Shown here: positions 24,921 to 34,242 of the stretch, in pieces
Position numbering within the stretch: position 1 is the first letter of the stretch
Layout: each line of letters begins with the position of its first letter
Origin: Fibrella aquatilis
GTDB lineage: Bacteria; Bacteroidota; Bacteroidia; Cytophagales; Spirosomataceae
Direction of reading: 5' to 3'
Assembly (NCBI RefSeq): GCF_017353255.1
Contig: NZ_JAFMYU010000009.1
Location: 124,001 to 188,000 of the forward strand
DNA: 64,000 nt
Translations under genes and position numbers: made by a program
The notes under the pieces: model-generated
Seen by the model: the letters and a program-made list of their open reading frames with translations, nothing else
The model's database searches: none
What the model was told of the DNA's origin: nothing

Positions 24921-27900
24921 CTAAAACGTGATATTGGCACCGACATTAATAACGCGTTGCTGCGGATAAATGGCCCCGCTGCTGGTTTGTTCGGGGTCAA
25001 CGATCTTAAACTTCAAGGCCGAGAACGTCAGCAGATTCGACGTGTTAGCGTAAAACCGGATGGCTTGGGCGTGGATTTTCGCGCTCACCGCACGGGGTAG
25101 GGTGTAACTGAGCTGCACGTTTTTCAGGCGTAGATAATCGGTATCCTGCACCCAGAAAGTACTTGTCGGGATGAAGTTCCAGGTGCTGTTGGTGGATAGA
25201 CGCGGAAAGAGCGCGTTGGGGTTGGGGTTGGCGGTTGACCAGTGGTCTTTGGCAATCTCGAGCACGTTGCCGTCCTGCCGGAAGGGGTGCATCAACCAGT
25301 TGTCGAGAGCTACCTGCCCGCCCCACGCGCCCTGAAACAAGGTCGTTAGTTCAAAGCCTTTGTAGTTAACGGCCAGATTGAGGCTATAGACGTTGGGGGG
25401 CAGGTTGGTGCGCGCAATCTGCGTAACATCGTTGCCGTCAATCTTCTGGTCGCCGTTTAGGTCGCGGTAGCGAATGTCGCCTGGTTTTACGTTTTTATAC
25501 TGGGCAATGTTTGTTCCGAAAAACGTGTTGATTTCCTCTTGTGTCCCAAACAATCCGTCGGCAATGTAGCCATCGCTTGTAAACAGCGCCCGGCCTGCCT
25601 GCCGCCGAAGCGGATTAATGTTGGCGGGTTCGGCCCGGTCAATGATCTTGTTCACTGCCCGCGTGAAGTTAGCCCGTGCGTTGAACGTCAGGTCTTTACC
25701 GAACTGTTTCTGGTAGCCCAGGCTCACCTCAAAACCCTGATTCTGGGTTTGGCCAATGTTCTCAGCAGGTAGCGAACCGCCGAATACGGTGGCCACTGCC
25801 TGCGACCGATTGGTGAGAATGTCGGACCGGCGTTCGTAGAAATAATCGGCCTCTACGCTCAGGCCGCGCCCGAACCGGGCTTCAAAACCCACGTCGGTTT
25901 TAGTCGAATTTTCCCAGGTAACAAACGGGTTGGCCGTTACGCCCGGCACGATGTAGCCCTGCGTCTTTCCATCTATTACGGCCCCGTTTGACCCCAAATT
26001 ATACAACTGCGTATACTGGTAGCCGTTAATACGGTCGTTGCCCAGTTTCCCCCATGAGCCGCGAATTTTCAGGAAATCAAGAAAACTCGCGCCTTTCATA
26101 AACGATTCTTCGCTCACAACCCAGCCCGCCGACACTGCCGGGAAGAAGCCGTAACGGTAGCCCGGCCCAAAAATATTGGAGCCATCGTAGCGGAAACTGC
26201 CTTCCAGCAAGTACCGATTGTTGTAGCCGTAGGTGGCCCGACCCACTAGACTTTGCCGCCGGATGGGGTTGGTTTGTTGCTCGTTGCCGCTGTTGGATAC
26301 CGATGCCACAGGGCCAGATCCGGCAAAAATCGTCTCAATCACCGGCAGAATGTAGCCGCTACGACTGGCATTCAGGTACGAACCGCCCTCTTGAATCCGG
26401 TTTACCACAAACAGTCCGCCCACGTCGTGTTTTCCGAACGAATGGCTGTAGTTCGCCTGGGCTTCAAGCGTCAGCTTCGAGACATCCACCAAAATTTCGC
26501 GCAGTTGGGGGTCGCTAGGCTTAGTCAGTTTATAGGTTACCAAGCCCGCATTGTCGCGCGAGGCGGTGTAGAGTTGCTGCAAGTTGCTCCACTCTTTGTT
26601 GCGGTCGAACGACACATCGTAGGCGGCGATGCCACGCACTGACAGGCCCGGAATCATCGGAATCTCCTGCCGAATATCGAGCCGGGCAAACAGGTTATTA
26701 CGCGATTCGCGCTGGTAGCCACCCTCGCGGATGTTGGCCAGGTCGTTGCGCGTAAACCGCCCTGCCGAATACAGCCCGTTGGGGAAAATAGCCGGAATGG
26801 TGGCTGGCTCGCGGAACACGTCGGAAAACGAGCCAAACCGTTTCTCATTCTTCTGCAATGTACCCGTTACATCGAGCGATACGCGGGTGGTGTTGGTCAC
26901 GCGGGCGTCAATGTTCGAGCGGACGTTGTAGCGATCAAGGCCGATGCCTTTTGCTAACAGGTTTTGCTGGTTCAGATAATTGACCGACAGTAGGTATTGG
27001 ACCTTCTCGGTACCACCGTTGACGGTGAGGTTATGCTGCGTAATCGGGGCCGATTTGCCATAGAGGAGATCCACCCAGTCGGTGTTGGGGTAAAAAATAG
27101 GGTCCGACCCGTCGCGAAATTTGGTAATCTCGTCGTCGGTGTAGCGCACCGTCTGTCCGTCGTTGACCCGCGCTTCGTTGTAGAGCGTGGCAAAGTCAGC
27201 CGAGTTGACAAACTTAGGTAGTTGCGTTGGAGTCTGTGTACCAAAATTGGCCGTGTATGAAAACGACGTTTTGCCCGCCACACCGCGCCTAGTTGTTACC
27301 AAAATAACGCCGTTGGCCGACCGCGCGCCGAACACGGCAGCAGCAGCAGCGTCTTTCAGCACTGAGATCGACTCGATGTCGCTGGGAGTAAGTCTGTTGA
27401 AGGCGTTGGCATCACGTGGAATTCCATCAATGACGTAGAGCGGATCATTGCTCGATGAGAACGAGGCCAGGCCTCGCACAAAAATTCGGGTCTGATCGTC
27501 GCCGGGTTGTCCCTGATCCTGCACAAATAGTACCCCGTTTACCCGCCCGGCAATCAGGTTCGATACGTTGGCCGCTGGCGAGATGGTCAGCTCCTTTGTT
27601 TTTACCGTCGAAACAGCAGCCGTGAGGGCGTCTTTACGTTGGGCACCGTAGCCCAGCACCACTACTTCATTCAGGCTGCGACTATCGTCGGCCAAGCGCA
27701 CGTCTATGGTCGCTCGTCCGTCTACCACAATCTCTTGGGTGGCGTAGCCGAGCAGTGACACCACCAGCGTAGGCGTAGTACCGGCATCATCAACAGACAG
27801 TGAGTAGCGACCTTCGGCGTCGGTGCTGGTACCTCGTTGGGTACCCTTCACCACAATGTTGGCCCCGGCCAGCCGGTTGCCAGTTGCATCCGAAATCGTT

Positions 27901-28058
27901 CCTGACACCCGGATTGGGATGGTGGCTACCGTTGGCGGGATGTACCCACGGGACGTAAAAGCAAATACCGGCCCCAACAACAGGGCCAGCAGAGCAATCC
28001 GAATCCAGCCGAAAACAGACGGGCGGGCGGAGTGATGACAGGGAGTAGTCTTGTTCAT
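24921..28058 (-). CDS. SusC/RagA-family TonB-linked outer-membrane transporter
   Basis: About 1045 residues. A TonB-dependent channel importing oligosaccharide with its SusD partner. I choose ATG 28058; the in-frame start at 28118 would add 20 residues ahead of the signal peptide (LLALLLGPVFAF). A carboxypeptidase-regulatory-like domain follows (about 50-125; VSGTISDATGNRLAGANIVV), then the plug with the SusC block RSLNEVVVLGYGAQRKDALT, and NVSNLIAGRVNGVLFVQDQ. It ends in ANITF with a terminal Phe as in barrels. It lacks the STN domain seen in the other SusC of the window, so it is not expected to signal through an anti-sigma factor. It is divergent from the dehydratase gene over a shared promoter region. 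Confidence 0.92.
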   Translation of the reverse strand: MNKTTPCHHSARPSVFGWIRIALLALLLGPVFAFTSRGYIPPTVATIPIRVSGTISDATGNRLAGANIVVKGTQRGTSTDAEGRYSLSVDDAGTTPTLVVSLLGYATQEIVVDGRATIDVRLADDSRSLNEVVVLGYGAQRKDALTAAVSTVKTKELTISPAANVSNLIAGRVNGVLFVQDQGQPGDDQTRIFVRGLASFSSSNDPLYVIDGIPRDANAFNRLTPSDIESISVLKDAAAAAVFGARSANGVILVTTRRGVAGKTSFSYTANFGTQTPTQLPKFVNSADFATLYNEARVNDGQTVRYTDDEITKFRDGSDPIFYPNTDWVDLLYGKSAPITQHNLTVNGGTEKVQYLLSVNYLNQQNLLAKGIGLDRYNVRSNIDARVTNTTRVSLDVTGTLQKNEKRFGSFSDVFREPATIPAIFPNGLYSAGRFTRNDLANIREGGYQRESRNNLFARLDIRQEIPMIPGLSVRGIAAYDVSFDRNKEWSNLQQLYTASRDNAGLVTYKLTKPSDPQLREILVDVSKLTLEAQANYSHSFGKHDVGGLFVVNRIQEGGSYLNASRSGYILPVIETIFAGSGPVASVSNSGNEQQTNPIRRQSLVGRATYGYNNRYLLEGSFRYDGSNIFGPGYRYGFFPAVSAGWVVSEESFMKGASFLDFLKIRGSWGKLGNDRINGYQYTQLYNLGSNGAVIDGKTQGYIVPGVTANPFVTWENSTKTDVGFEARFGRGLSVEADYFYERRSDILTNRSQAVATVFGGSLPAENIGQTQNQGFEVSLGYQKQFGKDLTFNARANFTRAVNKIIDRAEPANINPLRRQAGRALFTSDGYIADGLFGTQEEINTFFGTNIAQYKNVKPGDIRYRDLNGDQKIDGNDVTQIARTNLPPNVYSLNLAVNYKGFELTTLFQGAWGGQVALDNWLMHPFRQDGNVLEIAKDHWSTANPNPNALFPRLSTNSTWNFIPTSTFWVQDTDYLRLKNVQLSYTLPRAVSAKIHAQAIRFYANTSNLLTFSALKFKIVDPEQTSSGAIYPQQRVINVGANITF

Positions 28059-28137
28059 AAGCGGGGTAACTAGGCAAGATGATCTATTTAAAATGAAACT
28101 CAGTATGGGATTAGCCATGTAATAAGTGGTGCAAGTA

Positions 28138-28190
28138 TAATTATTAAATCCTACTTAATAATTATTTCATCATTTTTCTTTTTAAGTTTG
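28138..28190 (+). promoter_or_regulatory. Divergent control region with candidate GntR operator and -7 box
   Basis: 28138-28147 TAATTATTAA and 28155-28164 TTAATAATTA are exact inverted arms around ATCCTAC. The right-hand part reads TTAAATCCTACTTAATA, close to the AGTCCTACTT element at 39068-39097 and 58994-59028. TAAGTTTG at 28183-28190 fits the -7 box TAnnTTTG for the dehydratase gene (start 28230); no clear TTTG -33 box is seen, and the repeat lies where it should be. The FadR/GntR gene two cistrons down is the likely binder (inference). Confidence 0.55.
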
Positions 28191-28229
28191 GCAGAGCAAA
28201 CCAACTCACCCCTCCCTCTCGTAACCTCT

Positions 28230-29399
28230 ATGCGGATCACTGACATCAAAACGCTCGTCGTTAACGCCCACCTGCGCAACTGGATCTTTGTTAAAGTGGA
28301 GACTGATCAGGGCCTGTATGGCTGGGGCGAAGCCACGCTGGAATGGAAGACGCGGGCAGTGGTGGGTGCCATCAATGACCTCAAGCCGCTGCTCATCGGC
28401 GAAGATGCCCGCGATATCACACGGCTCTCGGAGATTATGACCAAGCATAGTTTCTGGCAACTGGGCGTAATCGGCAAAACGGCCATCAGTGGCATCGACA
28501 TTGCCTTATGGGATATTCGCGGCAAGGCCCTGGGCGAACCCGTCTGGCGGCTGCTGGGTGGTAAAACCCACGACAAAATCAAGCTCTATACTCATCTGGG
28601 CCTCGGCGAATCAACGGCGGTCTATGACAGCCTGGAGACCAACCGGGTCATTGAGCAGGCATTGGAAGTAATTGAGACGGGTTATCGGGCGTTGAAAGTG
28701 GTGTTCATCCCCTACATCAATTACACGGCTTCGCTTCGGGAAGTGAAGCACGTAGAAAACATGATGGGTCGCCTGCGCGAAGCTGTTGGCAACGACATCG
28801 ACATCATGGTCGATTTCCACGGGCGACCCGGCTCTGCATCGGCGGCGGTGCAGTTTATTAAGGCTCTCGAACCCGCCCACCCGCTGTTTGTGGAAGAGGT
28901 CATTCAGCCCGGCGACCCCATGGCCATGCGCGATATTCGAAACAAGATTCTCTGCCCTCTGGCTACCGGCGAACGGCTGACGTCTGCCGCCGAATTTGAG
29001 AAATACTTCATGCTCCGGGCTATCGACGTGGCCCAGCCCGACCTGTGCCACTGCGGCGGCTTCACCGAAGCCATGCGCATTGGGGCGATGGCGGCGGTGG
29101 CGGGCATTGGTATTGCTCCTCATAACCCCCTGGGGCCGATTGCAGGGGTGGCGGCTCTACACTACGACATTGCCACGCCCAATTTCATCATCCAGGAGCG
29201 GATGGAAGTAGTACCTTGGTTTCACGACGTGATCGACGGGCACCCAGACCTTCGTAATGGTTATTGGCTATTGCCGGAAGAGCCGGGACTGGGCATTGAG
29301 ATCAACGAGGATGTGGCCGCTCAGCATCCTTACAAACAGGAACCGACTAACGTTATTCAGGCGGCTACCATTTCCGACGGAACCATTGTACATTGGTAG
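28230..29399 (+). CDS. Mandelate racemase/enolase-family sugar acid dehydratase (galactonate dehydratase-like)
   Basis: 389-residue enolase-superfamily enzyme that removes water from an aldonic acid to give a 2-keto-3-deoxy acid. The ATG at 28230 (MRITDIKTLVV) is chosen over the TTG at 28188. N-terminal capping domain to about 120; barrel with the base/ligand set as in DgoD: MVDFHGR (Asp/His), VEEV (Glu), TGERLTS (Glu) and APHNPLGPI (His). The DFHGR pattern and the HNPLGP box point to D-galactonate dehydratase rather than mandelate racemase. It starts the operon dehydratase-GntR-GH59-lactonase. Exact aldonate (galactonate, or a stereoisomer such as fuconate) is not settled by sequence. Confidence 0.85.
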   Translation: MRITDIKTLVVNAHLRNWIFVKVETDQGLYGWGEATLEWKTRAVVGAINDLKPLLIGEDARDITRLSEIMTKHSFWQLGVIGKTAISGIDIALWDIRGKALGEPVWRLLGGKTHDKIKLYTHLGLGESTAVYDSLETNRVIEQALEVIETGYRALKVVFIPYINYTASLREVKHVENMMGRLREAVGNDIDIMVDFHGRPGSASAAVQFIKALEPAHPLFVEEVIQPGDPMAMRDIRNKILCPLATGERLTSAAEFEKYFMLRAIDVAQPDLCHCGGFTEAMRIGAMAAVAGIGIAPHNPLGPIAGVAALHYDIATPNFIIQERMEVVPWFHDVIDGHPDLRNGYWLLPEEPGLGIEINEDVAAQHPYKQEPTNVIQAATISDGTIVHW

Positions 29400-29424
29400 G
29401 TACGTATCAGGGTTGTAAACAGGC

Positions 29425-30168
29425 ATGGAAGAATCTAAAACAGGGTTAGTTGATCAGCCGGAGGTCGAACTGGATACCCGGCGGGGTGGCCTGCACGAGG
29501 TAGTCCTGAACGGCATTGGCCAAGCGATTGTGGTGGGGGAGTACCCCGTCGGTGAGGTGTTGCCCCACGAAACGCTGCTGGGTGCAAAATATGGCATTGG
29601 CCGAAACCTGCTGCGTGAAGTGTATAAGGTATTGGCCGCCAAAGGGTTGATTACATCTGTGCGGAAGGCAGGCACCATTGTTCAGCCCGTGGAGTCATGG
29701 GATTTGTTCGATCCTCAACTGATCCGGTGGGCGGTAGGCACGCCTTTGTTAAATCAGATTGTGCATAGTCTGGGTGAAGCCCGCTTGGTGATCGAACCCG
29801 AAGCAGCCTACCGGGCTGCCCAGCGAGCTACGGGTAAAGACATTTACCAGATTGAGGAAGCGTTGGCCACGATGGCTACGGGAGACCCCAACGCGGATTC
29901 ATTTTTCACAGCTGACCTGTCCTTCCACCTAGCCGTGATTCGGGCGAGTCATAACCCACTGTGGTTCAAGTTTGGCAGGTTGCTCTCCGAAGCGTTCATG
30001 CAGTCTTTCCGCCACAGTCACGACGCTGCCGACGTGGAGCATACCATTGCCATCCACGCAAACGTACTGGAATGCATTCGGCTCCGAAACGCCGACGAAG
30101 CCCGCGAGGCCATGAAAGCACTGCTCGGCCACGCCGAAGCGGTGCTCCGGCTGCGGGGAATAGATTGA
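29425..30168 (+). CDS. FadR/GntR-family transcriptional regulator (FCD domain)
   Basis: 247-residue repressor. The N-terminal winged helix (about 30-90) has YPVGEVLPHETLLGAKYGIGRNLLREVYKVLAAKGLITS, an unusual form of the GntR LPSERELA box. The C-terminal all-helical FCD domain (about 100-240) carries metal-binding His residues (DLSFHLAVIRASHNP and AIHANVLE). FCD regulators bind small carboxylic acids, so a 2-keto-3-deoxy or aldonic acid from the neighbouring dehydratase is a likely signal. It is 25 bases after the dehydratase gene. The AGTCCTACTT elements are its probable operators. Confidence 0.88.
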   Translation: MEESKTGLVDQPEVELDTRRGGLHEVVLNGIGQAIVVGEYPVGEVLPHETLLGAKYGIGRNLLREVYKVLAAKGLITSVRKAGTIVQPVESWDLFDPQLIRWAVGTPLLNQIVHSLGEARLVIEPEAAYRAAQRATGKDIYQIEEALATMATGDPNADSFFTADLSFHLAVIRASHNPLWFKFGRLLSEAFMQSFRHSHDAADVEHTIAIHANVLECIRLRNADEAREAMKALLGHAEAVLRLRGID

Positions 30169-30217
30169 CCATCGTCTCTTGACCCTCAGTCACTAAGCGT
30201 GGGGGTACGTTTTCTAC

Positions 30218-32209
30218 ATGCGAAAAAAAATTACGTTGCGTCTGGCTGCGCTGACCTTGCTAACGGGGCAGGCGTTGGCTCAATCATCGGTTATCTCGGT
30301 CGATTTGTCGTCGCCGGGCAGGGTTTACGAAGGTATTGGAGGCCTGAGCGCTGGGGCATCGTCGCGCCTATTAGCCGATTACCCCGAACCCCAAAAAAGT
30401 CAGGTGCTCGACCTGCTCTTCAAACCCAACTTCGGGGCCAGCCTGAACCACCTAAAAGTCGAGATTGGCGGGGACGTCAACTCCACCGACGGCACTGAAC
30501 CCAGCCACGCGCATTCGTATGACGAGTGGCTACATCCCAAACCGGCTTACTTCCAACGGGGCTATGAGTGGATGTTGCTGCGCGGAGCGAAGAAACGTAA
30601 CCCCGCCATCAAGCTCGATTGCTTGGCCTGGGGCGTACCCGGCTGGATAGGGGAGGGACGGTACTACAGTCAGCAGAACGCCGACTACCTGACCTCGTTC
30701 ATCAAAGGAGCCAGGCAACACCACAACCTCACCTTCGACTACACGGGTATCTGGAACGAACGGGCCTACGATACGAACTGGATCAAAATCCTTCGTAAAA
30801 CGCTAAATCAGAGCGGTCTTGATAGCGTCAAGATCGTTGCCGGGGATGTCTTTGATTTTAAGATCGCCGAGCAATGCGCTGCCGACCAGGAGTTGGATAA
30901 GGCGGTACAGGCTTATGGCGTTCATTACAACGAAAACTACCCCAACTCAGCACAGATGCCCAATGCCTGGGCACAGATGCAGTGGAAAGACAACCCCTTC
31001 GGCAGTTCGCCCCAAGCCAAGCAGTCGGGTAAGCCGCTGTACTATTCGGAAGGTGGCCCCTGGCGGGGCGACTGGGCGGGGGCGCGGCTGCTGGGGCAGA
31101 TTTTTAACCGCGAATACCTCAACGGGCGTATCACCCGGAGCATTATCTGGAGCCTCGTTACATCGTACTACGATAACCTGTCGCTGCCCAATTCGGGCCT
31201 CTTTATTGCCAAGACGCCCTGGTCGGGTCACTACGAGGTGCAACCCGCCGTCTGGATCGTGGCCCACACCACGCAGTTTGCGCATCCCGGCTGGCAGTAC
31301 CTCGACCGGTCGTCGGGCTACCTACCGGCGGGGGGAAGTTACGTGACCCTGCGCAGCCCCGACAGCCACGATGTGAGCATGGTGCTGGAAACATTCGAGG
31401 CTAACAAGCCCGAAGCCGTGACGATTCAACTGCCCCGGTTAGCCGACCGAAAGACGGTTACCATCTGGCGCAGTCAGGTAGGCGGTGATGAGTTTGTGCG
31501 GTGGAAAACGCTTCCCTATAAGTCGATAATCACGTTCCAGGCCGATACCGCGTCGATTTACACGATTACGACCACCACGGGGCAGCAGAAAGGTAGCTTC
31601 GCCAACGTACCTGCCGACAAACCCTTTCCGCTGCCGTACCAGACCGATTTTGAGGCCGATTCCATCGGTCAGATGCCACGCTACCTGGCCGACCAGGGTG
31701 GGAGCTTTGAGGTCGTGCCCCGCCTTGGTGATGACGGCAAGACTACCGCTGGGCACGCCATCCGGCAGCTGGTGCGTCAGCGGGGTATCGAGTGGGAAAC
31801 CGGCGATGATGCCCACCCCGCCACCATTGTTGGCGACACCACCTGGACCGACTATACCATCCGGGTCGATGGTCGCCTGGCCGAAAACACAGGTACGTTA
31901 ACCCTGGGTGGCCGCATCATCGACACCCACCGGGGCATAGCCCCGTTTGAAGGGTATTGGCTCCGCTTTACGCGCTCAAAGTGGGAATTGTATGCCGGTG
32001 CTCGTAAACTTAAAGATGGTGATTCGTATCGGCTGTACCCGTTCGGATGGCATACGTACCAACTACAGTTTCGGAGCAACACCATAACGGGTTCCGTCGA
32101 TGGTAGGCCGCTCTTTACGGTAGAGGACACCCGCTATAAGCGGGGCATGGTGAGTTTGGGTAGCGGCTACAACCTCGCCGAGTTTGATAACCTGAGCATC
32201 AACCCATAA
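30218..32209 (+). CDS. GH59-type galactocerebrosidase-like glycoside hydrolase, secreted
   Basis: 663-residue enzyme expected to release beta-galactose. Signal peptide to about residue 22 (ALAQ). The TIM barrel follows animal GALC closely in its blocks: SAGASSRLLADYPEP (about 44-58), FGASLNHLKVEIGGDVNSTDG (72-92), IWNER with acid/base E181, and YYSEGG with nucleophile E278; then the beta-sandwich (GHYEVQPAVWIVAHTTQF) and a C-terminal lectin-like domain (about 480-663) as in GALC. The family is rare in bacteria. It is third in the dehydratase operon, 49 bases after the regulator, 11 bases before the lactonase. The natural substrate here is probably a plant or microbial galactoside; a glycolipid galactoside is possible. 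Confidence 0.9.
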   Translation: MRKKITLRLAALTLLTGQALAQSSVISVDLSSPGRVYEGIGGLSAGASSRLLADYPEPQKSQVLDLLFKPNFGASLNHLKVEIGGDVNSTDGTEPSHAHSYDEWLHPKPAYFQRGYEWMLLRGAKKRNPAIKLDCLAWGVPGWIGEGRYYSQQNADYLTSFIKGARQHHNLTFDYTGIWNERAYDTNWIKILRKTLNQSGLDSVKIVAGDVFDFKIAEQCAADQELDKAVQAYGVHYNENYPNSAQMPNAWAQMQWKDNPFGSSPQAKQSGKPLYYSEGGPWRGDWAGARLLGQIFNREYLNGRITRSIIWSLVTSYYDNLSLPNSGLFIAKTPWSGHYEVQPAVWIVAHTTQFAHPGWQYLDRSSGYLPAGGSYVTLRSPDSHDVSMVLETFEANKPEAVTIQLPRLADRKTVTIWRSQVGGDEFVRWKTLPYKSIITFQADTASIYTITTTTGQQKGSFANVPADKPFPLPYQTDFEADSIGQMPRYLADQGGSFEVVPRLGDDGKTTAGHAIRQLVRQRGIEWETGDDAHPATIVGDTTWTDYTIRVDGRLAENTGTLTLGGRIIDTHRGIAPFEGYWLRFTRSKWELYAGARKLKDGDSYRLYPFGWHTYQLQFRSNTITGSVDGRPLFTVEDTRYKRGMVSLGSGYNLAEFDNLSINP

Positions 32210-32220
32210 CACCCGCGTTT

Positions 32221-33069
32221 ATGCAGATCAGCACCTTCTGGCAAGGCAATAACCAATTGGGCGAGGGACCTTATTGGGATCAGGCGAACCGCTGCCTATG
32301 GTGGGTCGATATTTTGGGCAAAACCATCTTTCGGGCCACCGAAAGGGGCGATGCTGTGCAACAATGGCTTGTACCAGAACTGGTTGGTTTTGCCCTGCCT
32401 CGCCCCGACGGCACGCATTGGTTGGGTTACCAGTCGGGTCTGCACGTTGGGAAGCTACACCCCGACGGCACCCTCACAACCACCCGCGTCGATGCATTCA
32501 CGGACCATGCTGATCGGCTGCGTTTTAACGACGGCTGCGTAGATAGCGCAGGCAATCTGTACGCCACCACGATGGACATGCAGGGCACGGAACCGCTGGG
32601 CACGTTGCGCCGGTATGCCTACTCCACGAACGCCATGACGGTGCTATCAACGGGGTACGTAGTCGGTAATGGCCCGGCCCTCAGCCTCGATGAGTCGGTG
32701 CTGTACATGGTGGAAACCATCGGCCACGCCAAGCGGCCCAAAGCCGTTTACGCCGCCCAACTCACCCAACAAGGCCTGACCCCTGATCGGCTCATTATCG
32801 TGTGGCCCGATGCCGATACGTACCCGGATGGCGTTTGTACGGATCAGGCCGGAAACCTGTGGGTCGGCGAGTGGGGCGGGACCACCCTGCGTCAATTCTT
32901 GCCGGATGGTATGTTGCTACACGCGATTGCCCTGCCGGTGATGAACCCCACCAAAGTAGCGATTGACCCCCGCACCAACGGCCTGCTGGTCACGACTGCG
33001 CGGGTGGGTTTGACGACGGAACAACTGGCTACGTACCCGCTGACGGGGAGCGTTCTGCTGGTCGGTTAA
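32221..33069 (+). CDS. SMP-30/gluconolactonase/LRE-family lactonase
   Basis: 282-residue six-bladed propeller that opens sugar lactones to acids. The metal Glu is in LGEGPYWDQANRCLWWVDI (residue 16), the Asn/Asp ligands in RFNDGCVDSAGNLY (about 102) and DTYPDGVCTDQAGNLWVGEWG (about 200-216). No signal peptide, so cytoplasmic. It lies 11 bases after the GH59 gene and directly upstream in the pathway from the dehydratase: lactone to acid to 2-keto-3-deoxy acid. Galactonolactone, or arabinonolactone for the set at 39144, is the likely substrate. Confidence 0.88.
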   Translation: MQISTFWQGNNQLGEGPYWDQANRCLWWVDILGKTIFRATERGDAVQQWLVPELVGFALPRPDGTHWLGYQSGLHVGKLHPDGTLTTTRVDAFTDHADRLRFNDGCVDSAGNLYATTMDMQGTEPLGTLRRYAYSTNAMTVLSTGYVVGNGPALSLDESVLYMVETIGHAKRPKAVYAAQLTQQGLTPDRLIIVWPDADTYPDGVCTDQAGNLWVGEWGGTTLRQFLPDGMLLHAIALPVMNPTKVAIDPRTNGLLVTTARVGLTTEQLATYPLTGSVLLVG

Positions 33070-33080
33070 CACTGCCCCCA

Positions 33081-33968
33081 TTACTTCTTCTTCCAGACCC
33101 GTACCCAGTCGAATTGGGTTTTGGCGGGGTACGTACCAGCGGTGGGATTGCCAAACCACTCGCCGTTGTCGCGGCGGATTTCGTCGGAGAGGAGTACGAA
33201 CAGAGGTTCGTCCGGTACGTTGACGTTGTTGGTGATGCGCCGGGTTTCTTTGCCGTCTACGTACCAGACCAGCTTGTTGGCTTCCCATAGCAGGCCGTAG
33301 GTGTGGTAGGCATCGTTAAAGTTGCTGATGCCCACGTCCGTGTTTTTGATCGTGCCATCGCTTTTAAATACATCGTTGGGACCGGCGTGGAGCGACTGCC
33401 CGCAGAGCTTACCGGCATACCCCCCCGGAATCTCGGCGATGTCAATTTCGGGGGGCCATCCGTTCATGGCTGCCAGCCAGAACGCGGGGTCATTACCCGG
33501 GGTGGACGTGGGTTTCATGCGCACTTCAAAATAACCGTACTGCTGATTAAACCGCCCTCCCGCGCTCGTCACTACGCCCGACGAGAACGCGTATTCTTTC
33601 TTGTCCCAGTCGATGTAATTCTGCTGCTTGGTCTCCAGCGTCAGGTTGCCATCGGCCACCGACACGTTGGGTGCGAGGTACACGGCTTCGTAACGACCGT
33701 TGAAAAAACAGGTGGAATTACCGTTCTGGCAGGGCCATTCAGGCCGCCATCGGCTGTCGTCGAGGCTTTTGTCGAACGATTCATCTAGGGTCAACTCCCA
33801 GGCAGTTGACTGGCTAGCCGGCGTTGTTTCGGGGCCGCTGTTCACAACTACCAGTGGTTTAACGGGCGTGGGTGGCACCACTAGAGCCGGGTCGGGCTTT
33901 GAGCAGGCGGTAACAATGAATAGGCCTACCAGTAGTGCCGATGGCCGTAGTTGGTTGAGCAGTATCAT
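33081..33968 (-). CDS. GH16-family glycoside hydrolase lipoprotein
   Basis: 295-residue lipoprotein with lipobox IVTAC near residue 22, a Pro-rich linker (to about 55), then the GH16 jelly-roll. The active-site strand is WPPEIDIAEIPGG, with the EIDIAE triad of nucleophile, assisting Asp and acid/base Glu. The short HAGPN-type strand HTYGLLWEANKLVWYVDGKETR is also standard. GH16 members cut beta-1,3- or beta-1,4-linked glucans and galactans; which is not clear from the sequence. It is convergent with the lactonase gene (11 bases apart). Outer-surface attachment is inferred from the lipobox. Confidence 0.88.
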   Translation of the reverse strand: MILLNQLRPSALLVGLFIVTACSKPDPALVVPPTPVKPLVVVNSGPETTPASQSTAWELTLDESFDKSLDDSRWRPEWPCQNGNSTCFFNGRYEAVYLAPNVSVADGNLTLETKQQNYIDWDKKEYAFSSGVVTSAGGRFNQQYGYFEVRMKPTSTPGNDPAFWLAAMNGWPPEIDIAEIPGGYAGKLCGQSLHAGPNDVFKSDGTIKNTDVGISNFNDAYHTYGLLWEANKLVWYVDGKETRRITNNVNVPDEPLFVLLSDEIRRDNGEWFGNPTAGTYPAKTQFDWVRVWKKK

Positions 33969-33983
33969 GTCATAACGTTGCTT

Positions 33984-34183
33984 TTGTAGAACGATCGATT
34001 CTAATTCCTTCAGCGTTTACCATTCGTTTCGGGTACGTTCGCCACACAAAGCAGAAGCTAATAGTATTCAGGCCCGCAAACAGGAGAAAATTAATAACAG
34101 GACTGAGCCTGAGCAGCGAGGGCGAGACAAGCCCCGCTAAAAACATAGATAGCCATAGCACACCCGAACAAAGTAACAGCGGC
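33984..34183 (-). pseudogene. Orphan C-terminal fragment of a sugar MFS transporter
   Basis: A 200-base stretch nearly repeats the last ~60 codons of the intact transporter at 37582-39006 (its DNA at 37625-37822). The best part, 34066-34134, is nearly identical. Translation gives SPSLLRLSPVINFLLFAGLN and then FVW as in the intact gene, but the frame shifts at the family's PETKGK tail (here YPKRMV) and there is no upstream part. It therefore cannot encode a transporter. Similarity fades on both sides. Confidence 0.85.
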
Positions 34184-34242
34184 TTGTATGCAGTTTCAAA
34201 CGATTATTCGCAATTAATTACTTATATTTTTAACATGTCAAC

